NCBI GenBank assembly: GCA_022641835.1
Contig: CP048716.1
Span: 620,001-684,000, forward strand
Length of the DNA stretch: 64,000 bases
Direction: 5' to 3'
Source: Petasospora fabianii
Taxonomy: Eukaryota; Ascomycota; Saccharomycetes; Phaffomycetales; Wickerhamomycetaceae
Of this stretch, positions 51,459 through 61,740 are shown in pieces. Below the pieces are notes generated by a model. It worked only from the letters and a program-made list of their open reading frames with translations. It was not told the origin of the DNA and ran no database searches. The first letter of the stretch is position 1, and each line of letters begins with the position of its first letter. The translations under genes were made by a program, and so were the position numbers.

Positions 51459-52874
51459 ATGTCTGACAAGATCCTTGAACATCTCTCCGACAGAGCTCTT
51501 AACCGTGAGATTGTGGCCTTCCACGGTCTCCCTATCCCAGATAACGTTGTTCGCCACGATTCACCAATATCTCTAAGTGGTGGCCGTCCACACTATGGCT
51601 TCTACCCAGTCACCAAGATTAGCTATGAGTTCCTCGATGAGCCATTCGGCCAGAAGACAACTAGTGTTGAATTCAACCGTCTCGAACCTGACCATGAGGC
51701 TAAGCTCGATTTGAAGAGAGCTTTGAATTATGGTCCAACTCAAGGTCATTCCCAACTCGTCAAGTTTTGTAAAGAGCTGCTCAAATTCACTAGTAAGCCA
51801 GGATATGATGATTGGGATCTCACTTTGACAAATGGTTCAGGTGATTCGCTTCACAAGGTTTTCAATTTGCTCGTTAACCCTGGTGATGTTGTGCTTATGG
51901 AGTGTTACACTTTTGTTCCTGTTATTCATAACATTAAGGCCTGGGGTGGTGAAGTTGTGCCTGTTGCCATGAACTTTGATGATGGTGGATTGGATGCTGA
52001 TGCCCTCGAGAGCTTGCTTGAGAACTGGAGCACTGGTCCTTATAAGGAGAAGCCATTGCCAAAGGCCCTTTACACAATTCCAACTGGTCAGAACCCAACA
52101 GGGTTGACACTCACTGAGGAAAAGAGAAAAAAAGTGTACGAATTGGCTCAAAAATATGATTTCATGATCATTGAGGATGATCCATATGGTATGATCCAAC
52201 TTGGTAAGTACACCGATGGCGTTGAGAACCCATTCACTCCAGGTTCTTACACTGCTGAGTCATTCGTTAAAGAGAGATTACCAAGATCTTACATCAACTT
52301 GGACACAGAGGGACGTGTCTTGAGATTAGAGACTTTCTCTAAAGTGTTTGCACCAGGTACAAGAACTGGATACATCTCTGGTCACTCTTCTTTGATTAAG
52401 CAGATTATCAAGCATGCTAACTGTTCCACTCGTGCCGCTTCTGGTATTTCACAGGCTACTCTTTTGGCTGCCATTGACAAATTTGGTGGAGCCAAGGGCT
52501 GGGTCGAGTGGTGTATTAAAGTCTCCAAGACATATACTGACAGAAAGAATGTCTTCCTAAAGACATTGTTCTCCAGTGATGCTTACAAGAAGGGTTACTT
52601 CTCCGTGAGGGAACCAAAGGCTGGTATGTTTATCACCGTGGAGCTCAACTTCCCAGAAGGTGACGACCATAGATTGGAGCTTGAGGAACTGAACTACAAG
52701 TGTGTCGAGAGAGGTGTTGAAGTAGTTCTTGGTAAGAACATGGCCTTCACACCAGAGTATGCCAAATCTGCAAAGTTCTTGAGATTGACCGTTGCCACAC
52801 AGGAGGACGATGCTGAGATCGTCGAGGCTGCTTCCAGATTGGCTAACTCTTTTTCTGACTACTTTGACCAGTAA
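51459..52874 (+). CDS. ARO8: Aromatic aminotransferase, Aro8 type
   Basis: 471 residues. A fold-type I PLP aminotransferase of the Aro8/Lys-N family. Signs: NYGPTQGHSQL, TNGSGDSLHKVFNLL, IPTGQNPTG at residues about 207-215, EDDPYG with Asp241 for the pyridine nitrogen, PLP lysine Lys295 in ETFSKVFAPG, and Arg302 in the phosphate-binding TRTGYISG. Aro8 interconverts phenylalanine, tyrosine and tryptophan with their 2-oxo acids, and also serves 2-aminoadipate and other amino acids. It does both biosynthesis and the first Ehrlich-pathway step. ARO9 is the alternative name; a constitutive-length Aro8 is about 500 residues. A GATA-type site upstream fits nitrogen control. Confidence 0.9.
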   Translation: MSDKILEHLSDRALNREIVAFHGLPIPDNVVRHDSPISLSGGRPHYGFYPVTKISYEFLDEPFGQKTTSVEFNRLEPDHEAKLDLKRALNYGPTQGHSQLVKFCKELLKFTSKPGYDDWDLTLTNGSGDSLHKVFNLLVNPGDVVLMECYTFVPVIHNIKAWGGEVVPVAMNFDDGGLDADALESLLENWSTGPYKEKPLPKALYTIPTGQNPTGLTLTEEKRKKVYELAQKYDFMIIEDDPYGMIQLGKYTDGVENPFTPGSYTAESFVKERLPRSYINLDTEGRVLRLETFSKVFAPGTRTGYISGHSSLIKQIIKHANCSTRAASGISQATLLAAIDKFGGAKGWVEWCIKVSKTYTDRKNVFLKTLFSSDAYKKGYFSVREPKAGMFITVELNFPEGDDHRLELEELNYKCVERGVEVVLGKNMAFTPEYAKSAKFLRLTVATQEDDAEIVEAASRLANSFSDYFDQ

Positions 52875-53376
52875 TTAAGGTCGTTACTTAGTTTTTGTTT
52901 TGTACTTTATATAGTCAAGGCTGGTCCATGGCTGAATATTAGTGAATAAAAGGATTTTGTTCTGTTATAACTCAATGATATAGGGAAGTACCCCACATTT
53001 GTAAACAGTGGACCGGGTAACCCAGTTATCTATCGATATATAGCGTCCATCTCTAAACCAAACCACACTTTATACATCCAGAAGGGCATCATAAGCTATA
53101 CTACATGTTTTATAATGCTATATGTAGTGTCTTAACACTTGGTCACATGCCGTTTTAGAGACCCCAGTTCCGGTAGTGTGTCCCTCCTCTTGCGTGCCCC
53201 CTCATCGACCCGCGTTGTTGCCCTCTCATATCCCTCGGTTGAACAACAGACACGGCACACATCGCTTGGCTTGCTCCTTATATAAGATACTCCACATCTG
53301 TCCCTCGACATCCTCATCTTCAACTTCATCAGCATCAACATCCAGCACACAGCACACAGCATTCAGCACAGACAAC
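52875..53376. promoter_or_regulatory. ARO8 3' region and SCP2-gene promoter
   Basis: 502 bp. TTATATAAG at 53278-53286 is a good TATA box about 95 bp before the SCP2-gene ATG. CCCCTC (STRE-like) occurs near 53198. No gene is seen. Confidence 0.5.
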
Positions 53377-53816
53377 ATGAGCTTCAAGTCCGAACCAATT
53401 TTCAACCAGATCAAAGACACACTCGCCAACAGTGGCAGCACCAAGGACCTCGTCAAGAAGGCAAGTAGCACCCGAATGACATCCACCAACACCCCAGCAT
53501 TCATTTGTCACATACTAACACACATATATAGACCAACTCCATCATCGTGTTCAACCTCAAGAACAAGGAGGGTAAGACCAAAGCCTGGAAACTTGACCTT
53601 AAGAACAAAGGTGAACTCACCGAGAGCAGCGACTTTAACGATGCAGACTTGGTGATCTCCATTGGTGATTTGGATTTCAAAAAACTCGTTAATGGAAAGT
53701 CAAACTCTCAAAAGCTCTTCCTTTCTGGAAAATTGAAAGTGAAGGGTGACGTTATGAAGGCTGCTAACATTGAAACCATCTTGAAGAAAGTTGCCCCAGC
53801 AAAGGCAAAGTTGTGA
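53377..53816 (+). CDS. POX18: Peroxisomal SCP2 sterol-carrier-like protein, POX18 type (spliced)
   Basis: Exon 1 is 53377-53460 (28 codons, MSFKSEPIFNQIKDTL...) and exon 2 is 53532-53816, giving 122 residues; Candida POX18 proteins are about 127. The SCP2 domain fills the protein: TNSIIVFNLKNKEGKTKAWKL, the LDLKNKGEL core, then DADLVISIGDLDFKKLVNGK and LFLSGKLKVKGDV. It ends in AKL, a perfect PTS1 peroxisomal signal. POX18-type proteins are small lipid-binding proteins of peroxisomes, strongly induced by oleate or alkanes in Candida, and are missing from S. cerevisiae. The intron has an unusual GC donor. It is convergent with GDH2. Confidence 0.93.
53461..53531 (+). other. GC-AG intron of the SCP2 gene
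   Basis: 71 bases. Donor AAG|GCAAGT, perfect branch TACTAAC at 53513-53519, acceptor ATATAG at 53531. The only frame-compatible GT donor (GTCAAG, 53452) would drop three conserved residues before TNSII. The two exons otherwise join exactly at the family alignment. Confidence 0.85.
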
Positions 53817-54416
53817 GTTTGCACATATTGTCGATACCCGCCTGGAAGAGAGAGGAAGACAAAGATATGTATGCAGATATATTTTGATACAAGTTGATTT
53901 ATTGCTTATTATGTCTGGCTTAGGTGCCAGTATTTCATAGTGATAGACACTCAATGGGAGTTACCCTTCGATCTCCTTGACATGACTAGCTCCTTGGTTT
54001 TTGTATTCTCAACATCCGGAAAGGAAAATTGACTACGCATGCAACACGATTCTCATGATATCCTTTTATATTCATGAGAGGCAATTACACAACACACCAT
54101 CACTGTTGGGTATCTCAAATTGTTGAGTTTCTTCCTCCCTTGCGTAAGCAACTGGTAAAGCAAGTTTGTGCCTCGGCTTATTCGGGCGATCGCGATGCTA
54201 TGTACAATAAGCATGAAGTTCATGTGGGGCAAAAGGTGGGGTGCATGATGCAGTACACAGGAGTCATGCACTTCAACAGCTTGATGGTGTCAAACTACAG
54301 AATTATCTTTCAATAACATCAATCTCGTATAAGCATTATCAATAAAATCACAAAAATGAAACACACGTAAACTTTTTTTTTTGGAAGGGGGGTTTGTTAG
54401 CAGTAGTTGGAATGGA
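53817..54416. other. Convergent 3' intergenic region, SCP2 gene / GDH2
   Basis: 600 bp between converging genes. Short frames at 54053-54316 have no ATG start or no recognisable product. A T9 run lies near 54373. No RNA gene is recognised. Confidence 0.45.
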
Positions 54417-57400
54417 TCAGTTCAAACTCTTCAAGAATTGCAACAGATCAATAACATTGGAAGGATCATGGCCCTCATAGATGTATCTGGTGGAGATAGC
54501 TGTGGCAAACAACGATCTAGAGTATGCCTCAGGCAATCTCTTCAACACTTCCTCAACGGAACCAGCCTCGTTAAGTAACAACTCTGGAATGGACTCACCA
54601 ACAATTTTCTTTCTCAACGACTCATCACCCCAAAGAGAGTCACTTTGAGAGATCAGATCTGCCAACTTGTTGATATCATTGGACAAGTCATCAGAACAGA
54701 CTGCAAGTGGTTTACGAGTGACCTCCTTGTACTTCAACAAGGCAGAAGCCTCTTTATCGGCATTAGAGACAATCGTCTTCTGCACCTGCTTGACGTAGGT
54801 GTTGTAAAACTCGGTACCATTCTTGAACTTGGAAAGGAACTGTTCATCGGTCAACAACAAAGAGGCCAAAACCTCCAATGAGGAGGAAGTAACACCACCC
54901 TTGTTTGTAGAAGCATCCTTAAACAAGACAGCACCAGCCTTCTCAAGCTCAAGCTTAGCTGGTTGGGTAATGAACAAGTTGGCACCTTCAACAATGTACT
55001 TGATGATAGACTTACCTTGGTCATCAAACAATTGAGAAACGTTGTCAACGTCAATAGCAGCCGGTCTACCACCACATGGAACAAACAAGTCAACAGTACC
55101 AAAGTACTTCTTAAGGTCCAAATGGAATCTGTTTCTAAAGTAGACACCGTTGGTGATAACCTCACCAGAAGGCAACTTGATGTCTGTATCATCAACAGTA
55201 ACAATGAAACCATCCTTGGAGAGTAGATCCCTGTTGTACTCATGGATCATAGCTCTCTTCTTGGCCAATCTGATCAATTCAGTCTTATCCAATCCTTGTG
55301 GATCAGCAATGACACCAGAACCATCAACAAGACCAACGTACTGCTCGTTATCAGTAGACAACAAAATTTCGTTGGAACCCAAATCACCATCTGGACCACC
55401 AGTCTGGAACTTGGTAACTGGGGTGTCTTGTAGCTTCAAAGTCTCGTAAATCTTAGCAACGTAGGCTCTAACGGACAAGGAGGTCATACCGTACTCATCG
55501 TGTGGAATACCACCAAGCTGTGGGGACTTACCTGTCAAGAAGGACTTCCACCATGGAGCGCCTCTCTTCTTGGCGTGTAGAGTGGCCCAGTCAGTGTAAC
55601 CTGCAGTACCTTCATCTGGACCCAAGAACAAAATTTCTGGCTTTCCATACAAGTCAACAATTGGGTCCTTGACATCTGGGATGTCAGTCTTGATTAACAA
55701 GTCAATCAAGGCGTCAATGTACTTCTCGAATCCTGCTCTTGGGGTATCCTGAGCGTCCATGTCCAACAAAATGACACCCTTGGAACCACCTTCTGGAATA
55801 TCCTTGTTCTTTCTTTGTTGTGTCGAAGCCAAATTGTAATTCTCATCAAACAAGTTACGAACATTGGTCTCATAAGCATCTAAGGATCTTGAACGAACGA
55901 TTCTGATACCACCTCTGGCAATGTCTCTGAATCTAATATGGAAACCTCTGAATTCGGCACCAACAACAAAGAACAAACCAAATGGAGTATCTGGGTACTC
56001 AAAGCGAGGCAAGAAGGATGGATCCAATCTGAAAGAGATGGCAACCTTAGTGTGAACAAAGAAGTTGGTTTTCAAGATAGATTTGTTGAAGATAAACAAA
56101 GCTCTCAAGACCAAAGAATCTTTCTCATTAAAGACGTTCTTCAACAAGAGGGCCTCAAACTCCTCCTCGGACTTGATTGGTGGGATGGAGGACAATCTTT
56201 GGTATGACAAGGTCTTTTCCAAGTTTGATCTGATGTAGTGGACATCTGCAAAGGATCTGTACAACTGTGAGATTATTGGTTTGTATCTGTTGAACACTTC
56301 AAAGATAAATGACTGAGTAAATGTCTCCGATCTCAATCTCTTCTTCAAAGAAGTGAGAAGCTCAGCAACATGGTGGGATTTGTTTGGATCCAACAATTTC
56401 AACAATGATTGGTACTCCTGACCCAATCTGTTGAGGAAATGGGTAACAAAGATACCACCACAGTGAGCATAAATGGATTCTTGGAGAGAGAGCTCGTGGG
56501 AGGCAAATGAACCAAAGAAGAAGCCATGTGGGATGGCAAAGAGCAAAGAGGCCTCCTTGATGAACTGATAAACGGATAGCTGATGAGCATCGGCAGTCTG
56601 TCTCAAGTAAAGAGAGATGATGGTGACATCATTCGAGAAGTTTTCAACATACTTTCTTGACTGGTCCAACTTGTAATATTGGATCAAGGCAGACAAGGCA
56701 CTGAAGTACTTCTTGGTGGAGTTCTTCTTGTAACCAATGATGATTCTGTGGTCGACAGAGTTATCAGCTGGGTAGTGCTTGATGATAGGACCAGTTTGTT
56801 GCAAAACCTCTGAGATGACAGAGTCGTAAAGCTGCTTAGTGTTTGGAGAGATGATCTTCAGGAAAGTTTGATCGTAGATGGAGTTTTCGAGGAAGTTGTT
56901 CTTGTAAACAAAGTTAGCACGAATTTGCTTTGTCTCACCTTGACTGTCGGTGTCGGAAAAGACAGTGTTGTTCAAGATCAGTGGAGCGGTGAAACTCTCA
57001 ACTCTATAGGAATGATCAACTTGGTCTAAGTAAAGTTCATCGATTCTCTTTTCGTAGTTGGTCAAGTTAAATTCATCAGAACCTGGGATCGAGCTGTCGA
57101 AGTACACAGCATGATCTGGGTCTTCTCTCTTGTGGTGGATGAAAGGTGAGTTCAAATCGTTCCTGGCAAAGGCATCAACTTTAGCCGAGTAAAGCGCATG
57201 GATGTGCTTGACGATTGCCTCTGGGGTCTCAACTTCAAAGAAGACGTCATCCAATCCCAAAGTTTCATAGAACCACTTAGCCTCTTGTTCAATCAGGGCA
57301 TCTGGAATGAAACCGTACTCTTCAATGAGATCAAGAACTTTGTCAAATTGACCCTCCTTACCATTGAACGCCACATTCTTGTAGCCTGACTTGGCGGATG

Positions 57401-57503
57401 CGATGGAGAGGGAGGAGAGGTCTGGCACGGTAGAGGCGGCGTGTGTAGCAGCATTGGCTGAGACCTGAGGGTGGTTATCACCCTTGTTGTGAAACACTGT
57501 CAT
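54417..57503 (-). CDS. GDH2: NAD-dependent glutamate dehydrogenase
   Basis: 1028 residues from the ATG complementary to 57501-57503 (S. cerevisiae Gdh2 1092). This is the large fungal NAD-GDH. After a long N-terminal regulatory region, the catalytic part contains FRDIARGGIRIVRS, NKDIPEGGSKGVILLD, LGPDEGTAGYTDWATLHAKK, LGGIPHDEYGMTSLSVRAYV and the nucleotide-binding QTGGPDGDLGSNEILLS. It degrades glutamate to ammonium and 2-oxoglutarate, the last step when amino acids serve as nitrogen or carbon source. In S. cerevisiae GDH2 is under nitrogen and glucose repression; here GATAAA and CTTATC words lie 660-685 bp upstream. It is convergent with the SCP2 gene. Confidence 0.97.
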   Translation of the reverse strand: MTVFHNKGDNHPQVSANAATHAASTVPDLSSLSIASAKSGYKNVAFNGKEGQFDKVLDLIEEYGFIPDALIEQEAKWFYETLGLDDVFFEVETPEAIVKHIHALYSAKVDAFARNDLNSPFIHHKREDPDHAVYFDSSIPGSDEFNLTNYEKRIDELYLDQVDHSYRVESFTAPLILNNTVFSDTDSQGETKQIRANFVYKNNFLENSIYDQTFLKIISPNTKQLYDSVISEVLQQTGPIIKHYPADNSVDHRIIIGYKKNSTKKYFSALSALIQYYKLDQSRKYVENFSNDVTIISLYLRQTADAHQLSVYQFIKEASLLFAIPHGFFFGSFASHELSLQESIYAHCGGIFVTHFLNRLGQEYQSLLKLLDPNKSHHVAELLTSLKKRLRSETFTQSFIFEVFNRYKPIISQLYRSFADVHYIRSNLEKTLSYQRLSSIPPIKSEEEFEALLLKNVFNEKDSLVLRALFIFNKSILKTNFFVHTKVAISFRLDPSFLPRFEYPDTPFGLFFVVGAEFRGFHIRFRDIARGGIRIVRSRSLDAYETNVRNLFDENYNLASTQQRKNKDIPEGGSKGVILLDMDAQDTPRAGFEKYIDALIDLLIKTDIPDVKDPIVDLYGKPEILFLGPDEGTAGYTDWATLHAKKRGAPWWKSFLTGKSPQLGGIPHDEYGMTSLSVRAYVAKIYETLKLQDTPVTKFQTGGPDGDLGSNEILLSTDNEQYVGLVDGSGVIADPQGLDKTELIRLAKKRAMIHEYNRDLLSKDGFIVTVDDTDIKLPSGEVITNGVYFRNRFHLDLKKYFGTVDLFVPCGGRPAAIDVDNVSQLFDDQGKSIIKYIVEGANLFITQPAKLELEKAGAVLFKDASTNKGGVTSSSLEVLASLLLTDEQFLSKFKNGTEFYNTYVKQVQKTIVSNADKEASALLKYKEVTRKPLAVCSDDLSNDINKLADLISQSDSLWGDESLRKKIVGESIPELLLNEAGSVEEVLKRLPEAYSRSLFATAISTRYIYEGHDPSNVIDLLQFLKSLN

Positions 57504-59572
57504 GGCGGTGTGCTTAGCTGTATGGGCGGCGGCAAGCGCTTAGGTGTATGGGGTGTGGGGTGTGTGGGGTTGCTGTGCGAAGAGCTGTTCGAGTTGGAGA
57601 CAATTGACTGATCAATGGCTCGGTGTGGCGAAGCGGGTTGGTTGTTATTGATGAAAAAACAGGTTTGAGAGGATTTAAAGTGTAGCGCTGTGTGTGTGGA
57701 GTGGTCGACGGTGTTTAATGGCGGCAGCACCGTTGCTTTTATACAAGGGAGAAGGGATGGGCTGGACATGTTTACCTTTCGAAGTGTCCTGTCCAAAGAC
57801 GATGGGCAGCGCGTGTCTTACGTGTCCCGCGGAGGACGGGCTTAGAAAAATAGGGAGTCATAGTACAGTGTGGCCCGACAAAGCGGCAGGACATAGGGTA
57901 AAAACGGGTAGCTGTAGGTAATGTGAGTGATTTTGTTTGTAGTTGTAATGTGTGGAGAGGTGTGGAGTGTATGGGCAGCTCGCATGCGCCTGTCGCGTGT
58001 GGAACCAAAATTGTGTCAAGCGTGCAAGCCTATGGTGCCGCGCGGCGACAGTCCCAGCCGAGAGGCGTTGTGGTGAGCGGGCCCGGCTACTGGTGGCTTT
58101 ACAGAGGACTCATAGAGGACTCATACCAATGGCCAATCAGCGATGAAGAGGGCACTACAGAGATAAAGATCTGTTCAGTTGTCTTATCTATTGTGCGTGA
58201 GGCGTCAGAGTGAGAGAGCTGGCAGACAAACAGTAGGAAAATCTTTTTAACTGGTGAGTCAAGTCAAGACATCTCGTCTACAGCTCTCTATTTCTTTGCG
58301 TGTGTGGGGTGTTCTACGTGTGCCCAGACTACCAAACCTCAGAACGTCAGACCGCCATAATTGTGGATGCAGAAGCTAGTGTCTAAGGACCCCTCATTCA
58401 CCGGAAGAAGCCATCGAAACTAAAACAGGGTATAAAAAGAAGCCTTCTATGAGTTGTGTAGTTAGCGCCGCTTGTGGAAGTCTGGCGCGAGGCGCGCGCG
58501 AGCTTCCCCTAGAGGAAGGATGCGCCCAACTGTTAAGATTAAGACGCTGTTTGGCCACAATCACATGCCATTTGGACATGTCTCATGGCATATTGGGCTA
58601 GATCAAGTGTGGCTTACCGGTTCTGCTACAGGACCCTTGAAACAAGAAGAAACAGTCCATCGAATTGTCTTTTGATGAGCGCGCCATGTCCTCCCAACAC
58701 CACCGCCCCACAATTTTACCCCAGATTTCACCTACCACAACGGCTTCAACTGACCCCTCAATGGTCACACAAGGCATTACTTCAGTTTTGTGTACGCTGG
58801 TGCCAGACGGCACACTTCAAACTGCATAATGGTTGACTCCTTGTCCCATTTCCCCACACAACCAACAAAAATAAAGCGAGCTAAAACAGTAACCATCACA
58901 CGGCTTCACACCAGCACACCACTGTGAACACGTATTCGCTTGGCTTTCCCTCTCGGATCAGATCAGCACCATCAACACTTCCATTGAAGTTGGTGAAACT
59001 TATTCACAGCTCTAGAGTCTAATAGTCTAACTTAGGCTATGTAAACCCACTTTTAAGCGTTAATATAGACTACAATTAATTAAAACCTATCTAAAACAAG
59101 ACTTTACCCTGACACTCGTGTCCCTACCAACTGGAAACCAGAAATAAAAAATGAAAAAAAAAAACCCTAATCTGCCACACAATAAAGTGTCAATAACAAC
59201 AGGGGACGCAGTTGGTAGTGGATGGGATGTGGAAAAAAAACGTCGACAATCACTTATCCATACTCTTCCTAACCCCTGATTTCTTTTTTTTTTCCTTATC
59301 AACTATTACAGTCGATGAGGAGAGGTTATAGTTAAGTCATCCGTTGAAGATCCCTGTACGTTCTTGTTTCTCTGTGACTTTTTTGTCACAGATCAACAGG
59401 TTCGTCGGGCGCTGTGGATTGTATCGTGACCTTTCACCACCTTATAGCGATACTGCTTACGTCTACTGAGGCTGTGATATCTGAGTTGATCCATTTGTCT
59501 TTGTTGTATTATACAATGCATATGCCCTTTTCTTCAATGAAGTGTAGTCACTTTGAGAGATCAATTGCAGGT
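57504..59572. promoter_or_regulatory. 2.07 kb GDH2 promoter / DSD1 3' region
   Basis: No supported gene. GDH2-proximal sequence is GT-rich (57541-57570). GATAAA at 58162-58167 and CTTATC at 58183-58188 are GATA-factor-like. GC-rich GGCGCGAGGCGCGCGCGAGC lies at 58483-58502. Homopolymer A tracts occur at about 59147-59164, and a perfect hairpin at 59371-59392 lies on the DSD1 3' side. Confidence 0.45.
59371..59392. other. Perfect inverted repeat downstream of DSD1
   Basis: TCTGTGAC, six T, GTCACAGA: an eight-base perfect stem with a six-base loop, 180 bp beyond the DSD1 stop. On the DSD1 strand the loop is A6, so it is not a bacterial-type terminator. Confidence 0.6.
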
Positions 59573-60883
59573 TTACCATCCTCTCCATGGGACCCAAACA
59601 TCACAAACTTTGTCCTCATCATCCAATACGTAATACACATTGAAGGAGTTCACTGTGATACAAGCGTGATTTGGCAAGATCTTGATTTTTGTACCAATTG
59701 GAATCATCTTTGCATCAGTTTGACCTTCAACTGGATTTAAGATACCATGTTCCTGAGACATTCTCTCCATAAACCACTCTCCATATTGTTCATCTGCAAT
59801 AACACGACCAAAACCGGGATGCTTACGAGAAACTTCTCTTGACATGCAAATCACACCAACGTTACACAACAACTCACCCAAGTCGTTCTTACGTCCTGGA
59901 TATTGAGAAATGACGGATCCAACAACGGCTCCGGCAACTTGATCCTTAGAGACACAACCCGTTGATACTTGTTGCAAATCACAAAAGACATAATTACCAG
60001 CATGGAACTCCACAGTACTCTTGATCTCCTTGATGATCTCGACAATCTTTGTATTTGTCTTTTCAAACACATGATGTTCAAGCGAGTGAAGAGTTGGTGT
60101 GGCTCCCACAGATACAACAAGCTTAGACAAGTCAATTGATGGGACACTAGTAGCGAGAACGTCAAGTCCTTTCTTAACGGTCTCCAATTCACCAATCAAT
60201 GCATCTTCAGTCTCTTCAAATGAGTTACAATTGTATGAATGGCCAGAATGGGCATAAAAACCATAAAGCTCAACATTATCAGTAGCATTGATTGACTCGA
60301 GAACTTTAGTGAGATAAGTTTCATCCATAATACCGGCACGAGCAGTACCGGCATCCATCTTGACAATAACAGACCATGGTGCATTTCCTGAATGCTTCTC
60401 ATCAAACTTCTTGAGCAATTCGATCTGATCCAAGGAGTCACAATGCATTCTAAAATGTCCAACCTTGGTCTTCAATGCCTCAACTTGAATCAAGGCATCT
60501 TCTGTAAAATTAGGCAATCCAAAAATGATATCGTTAACAAATCTCTCACCAGTTCTCTCCTGATACGAAACAATCTCCCATGCCTCCTTCAAAGTGGATA
60601 CAACAACAGAATCATGCTTGACACCAGAATAATTTGGCAAATCATACCCCATTTGCATCTTGGTCACAGGGATACATTTGTGTGTCTTAACATGACCTCT
60701 AAATCTTGCACCCATGGCTTCAATACGTTCAAGCATGCGTGTACAATGAGACTCAATGACTGACTTGCGTAAGGTGAAAGATGGTGTTGGCAATTGTGTC
60801 CAGTGCTTGCCCTTATAGGCAGGGAGTAGCGTCTTGGTGACGTCTGGTGCTGGGAAGGCGTCGAGTGGAGAGACAAAAGACAT
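59573..60883 (-). CDS. DSD1: D-serine dehydratase, fungal zinc/PLP type
   Basis: 436 residues from the ATG complementary to 60881-60883; the longer frame lacks an ATG. This is a fold-type III (alanine-racemase-like) PLP enzyme. The PLP lysine is Lys66 in RGHVKTHK. The C-terminal PNHACIT motif provides zinc ligands His406 and Cys408, as in yeast and chicken enzymes. Further family markers are HSGHSYNC, LVVSVGATPTLHS and HAGNYVFCDLQQV. It converts D-serine to pyruvate and ammonia, detoxifying D-serine and releasing nitrogen. Its promoter has a tight GATAAG/GATAAT pair. It follows MRPL19 on the same strand. Confidence 0.95.
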   Translation of the reverse strand: MSFVSPLDAFPAPDVTKTLLPAYKGKHWTQLPTPSFTLRKSVIESHCTRMLERIEAMGARFRGHVKTHKCIPVTKMQMGYDLPNYSGVKHDSVVVSTLKEAWEIVSYQERTGERFVNDIIFGLPNFTEDALIQVEALKTKVGHFRMHCDSLDQIELLKKFDEKHSGNAPWSVIVKMDAGTARAGIMDETYLTKVLESINATDNVELYGFYAHSGHSYNCNSFEETEDALIGELETVKKGLDVLATSVPSIDLSKLVVSVGATPTLHSLEHHVFEKTNTKIVEIIKEIKSTVEFHAGNYVFCDLQQVSTGCVSKDQVAGAVVGSVISQYPGRKNDLGELLCNVGVICMSREVSRKHPGFGRVIADEQYGEWFMERMSQEHGILNPVEGQTDAKMIPIGTKIKILPNHACITVNSFNVYYVLDDEDKVCDVWVPWRGW

Positions 60884-61287
60884 TGTAAGATGATGTTTCT
60901 CTTTGACGAGTGAAGTTTGGAGAGAGAGAGTGTGTGGAAGTGAAAGGAAAGAAGAGGACACTGGTGAAGTTATATAGATCGGAGTTGTTGACGGATTGGG
61001 TTGATGGGCAAATCGGAGAATGCGATTATCATCTTATCAGAGTCCGTCTCGTTGGCCGAGGATACCCGCGTTTTTAGCGTCGGAAACTGCGCTCGGCGAA
61101 AGTTAGTAGAGGAATCTGAGTTGTATCTACTACAATTTTCAATTATGGATTCGTTAAAAGTTCATTAGTTTTGCATGCAGGTTTCTCTCTCTGTGCTTGC
61201 TTGTGCAAGATAGAGATAGAGACAGAGATAGTGTGTGTGTCAATATATATACAAGGCTTTCATTCTCCAATTTTTTCTCATCATTTC
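60884..61287 (-). promoter_or_regulatory. DSD1 promoter
   Basis: 404 bp upstream of DSD1 and downstream of MRPL19. On the DSD1 strand GATAAG ATGATAAT is at 61038-61025, about 140 bp before the ATG, the spacing and pairing typical of Gln3/Gat1 (nitrogen catabolite) sites in S. cerevisiae. A GAGATA/GT microsatellite patch is at about 61211-61240. Confidence 0.5.
61025..61038 (-). promoter_or_regulatory. Paired GATA sites (GATAAG, GATAAT)
   Basis: Two GATAA words, eight bases start to start, in the same orientation toward DSD1. Likely targets of GATA-family nitrogen regulators by analogy with S. cerevisiae. Confidence 0.5.
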
Positions 61288-61740
61288 TTATACCACAACG
61301 TTGATACCCATACTCTTTGCAGTAGCCACCACAGACTTACAAATACCTTCAAGTTCCAAGTTCTTATGACGATCATCAGTCTTCTTGATCTGAGCAATAG
61401 CATAAACGTGCTTGAGCGAGATTTCACCGGCAAATGGCTTTCCTGGACCAACTTCAGCGGCACCCTTTTCAATACCGGCAGCCTTGAGTAAAAGATACCC
61501 TGTTGGCGGACTCTTGAGTTCGAAGGCGAAAGATCTGTCTGGTTTCACAATGAGGGACACTGGAATTGGAACACCTGGGGCGTAGGAAGCGGTACGTGCG
61601 TTAAACTCCTTACAAAAGTCAATGGCCTTGACACCCTTGGAACCAAGTGCTGGACCGACAGGTGGCGTTGGAGCCGCCTGGCCGGCGCCGACGATGAGCT
61701 TGACAAAGATGTTTTTGAGTGCTCCTCCCTTTGCAGACAT
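61288..61740 (-). CDS. MRPL19: Mitochondrial large-subunit ribosomal protein uL11m
   Basis: 150 residues from the ATG complementary to 61738-61740. An L11 protein throughout: [60 protein letters not shown], and C-terminal domain [20 protein letters not shown] with [14 protein letters not shown] at the end. It matches S. cerevisiae Mrpl19 (158 residues) rather than cytosolic Rpl12. It binds the GTPase-associated rRNA of the mitochondrial ribosome. No long presequence is visible, as in the S. cerevisiae protein. It is divergent from UBP10. Confidence 0.96.
   Translation of the reverse strand: MSAKGGALKNIFVKLIVGAGQAAPTPPVGPALGSKGVKAIDFCKEFNARTASYAPGVPIPVSLIVKPDRSFAFELKSPPTGYLLLKAAGIEKGAAEVGPGKPFAGEISLKHVYAIAQIKKTDDRHKNLELEGICKSVVATAKSMGINVVV

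Noticed and set aside
58462-58502. GC-rich GGCGCG stretch as a possible replication or regulatory island in the GDH2 promoter
   Set aside because: A single patch of CpG-type words without an AT-rich partner or repeats is not enough for a call.
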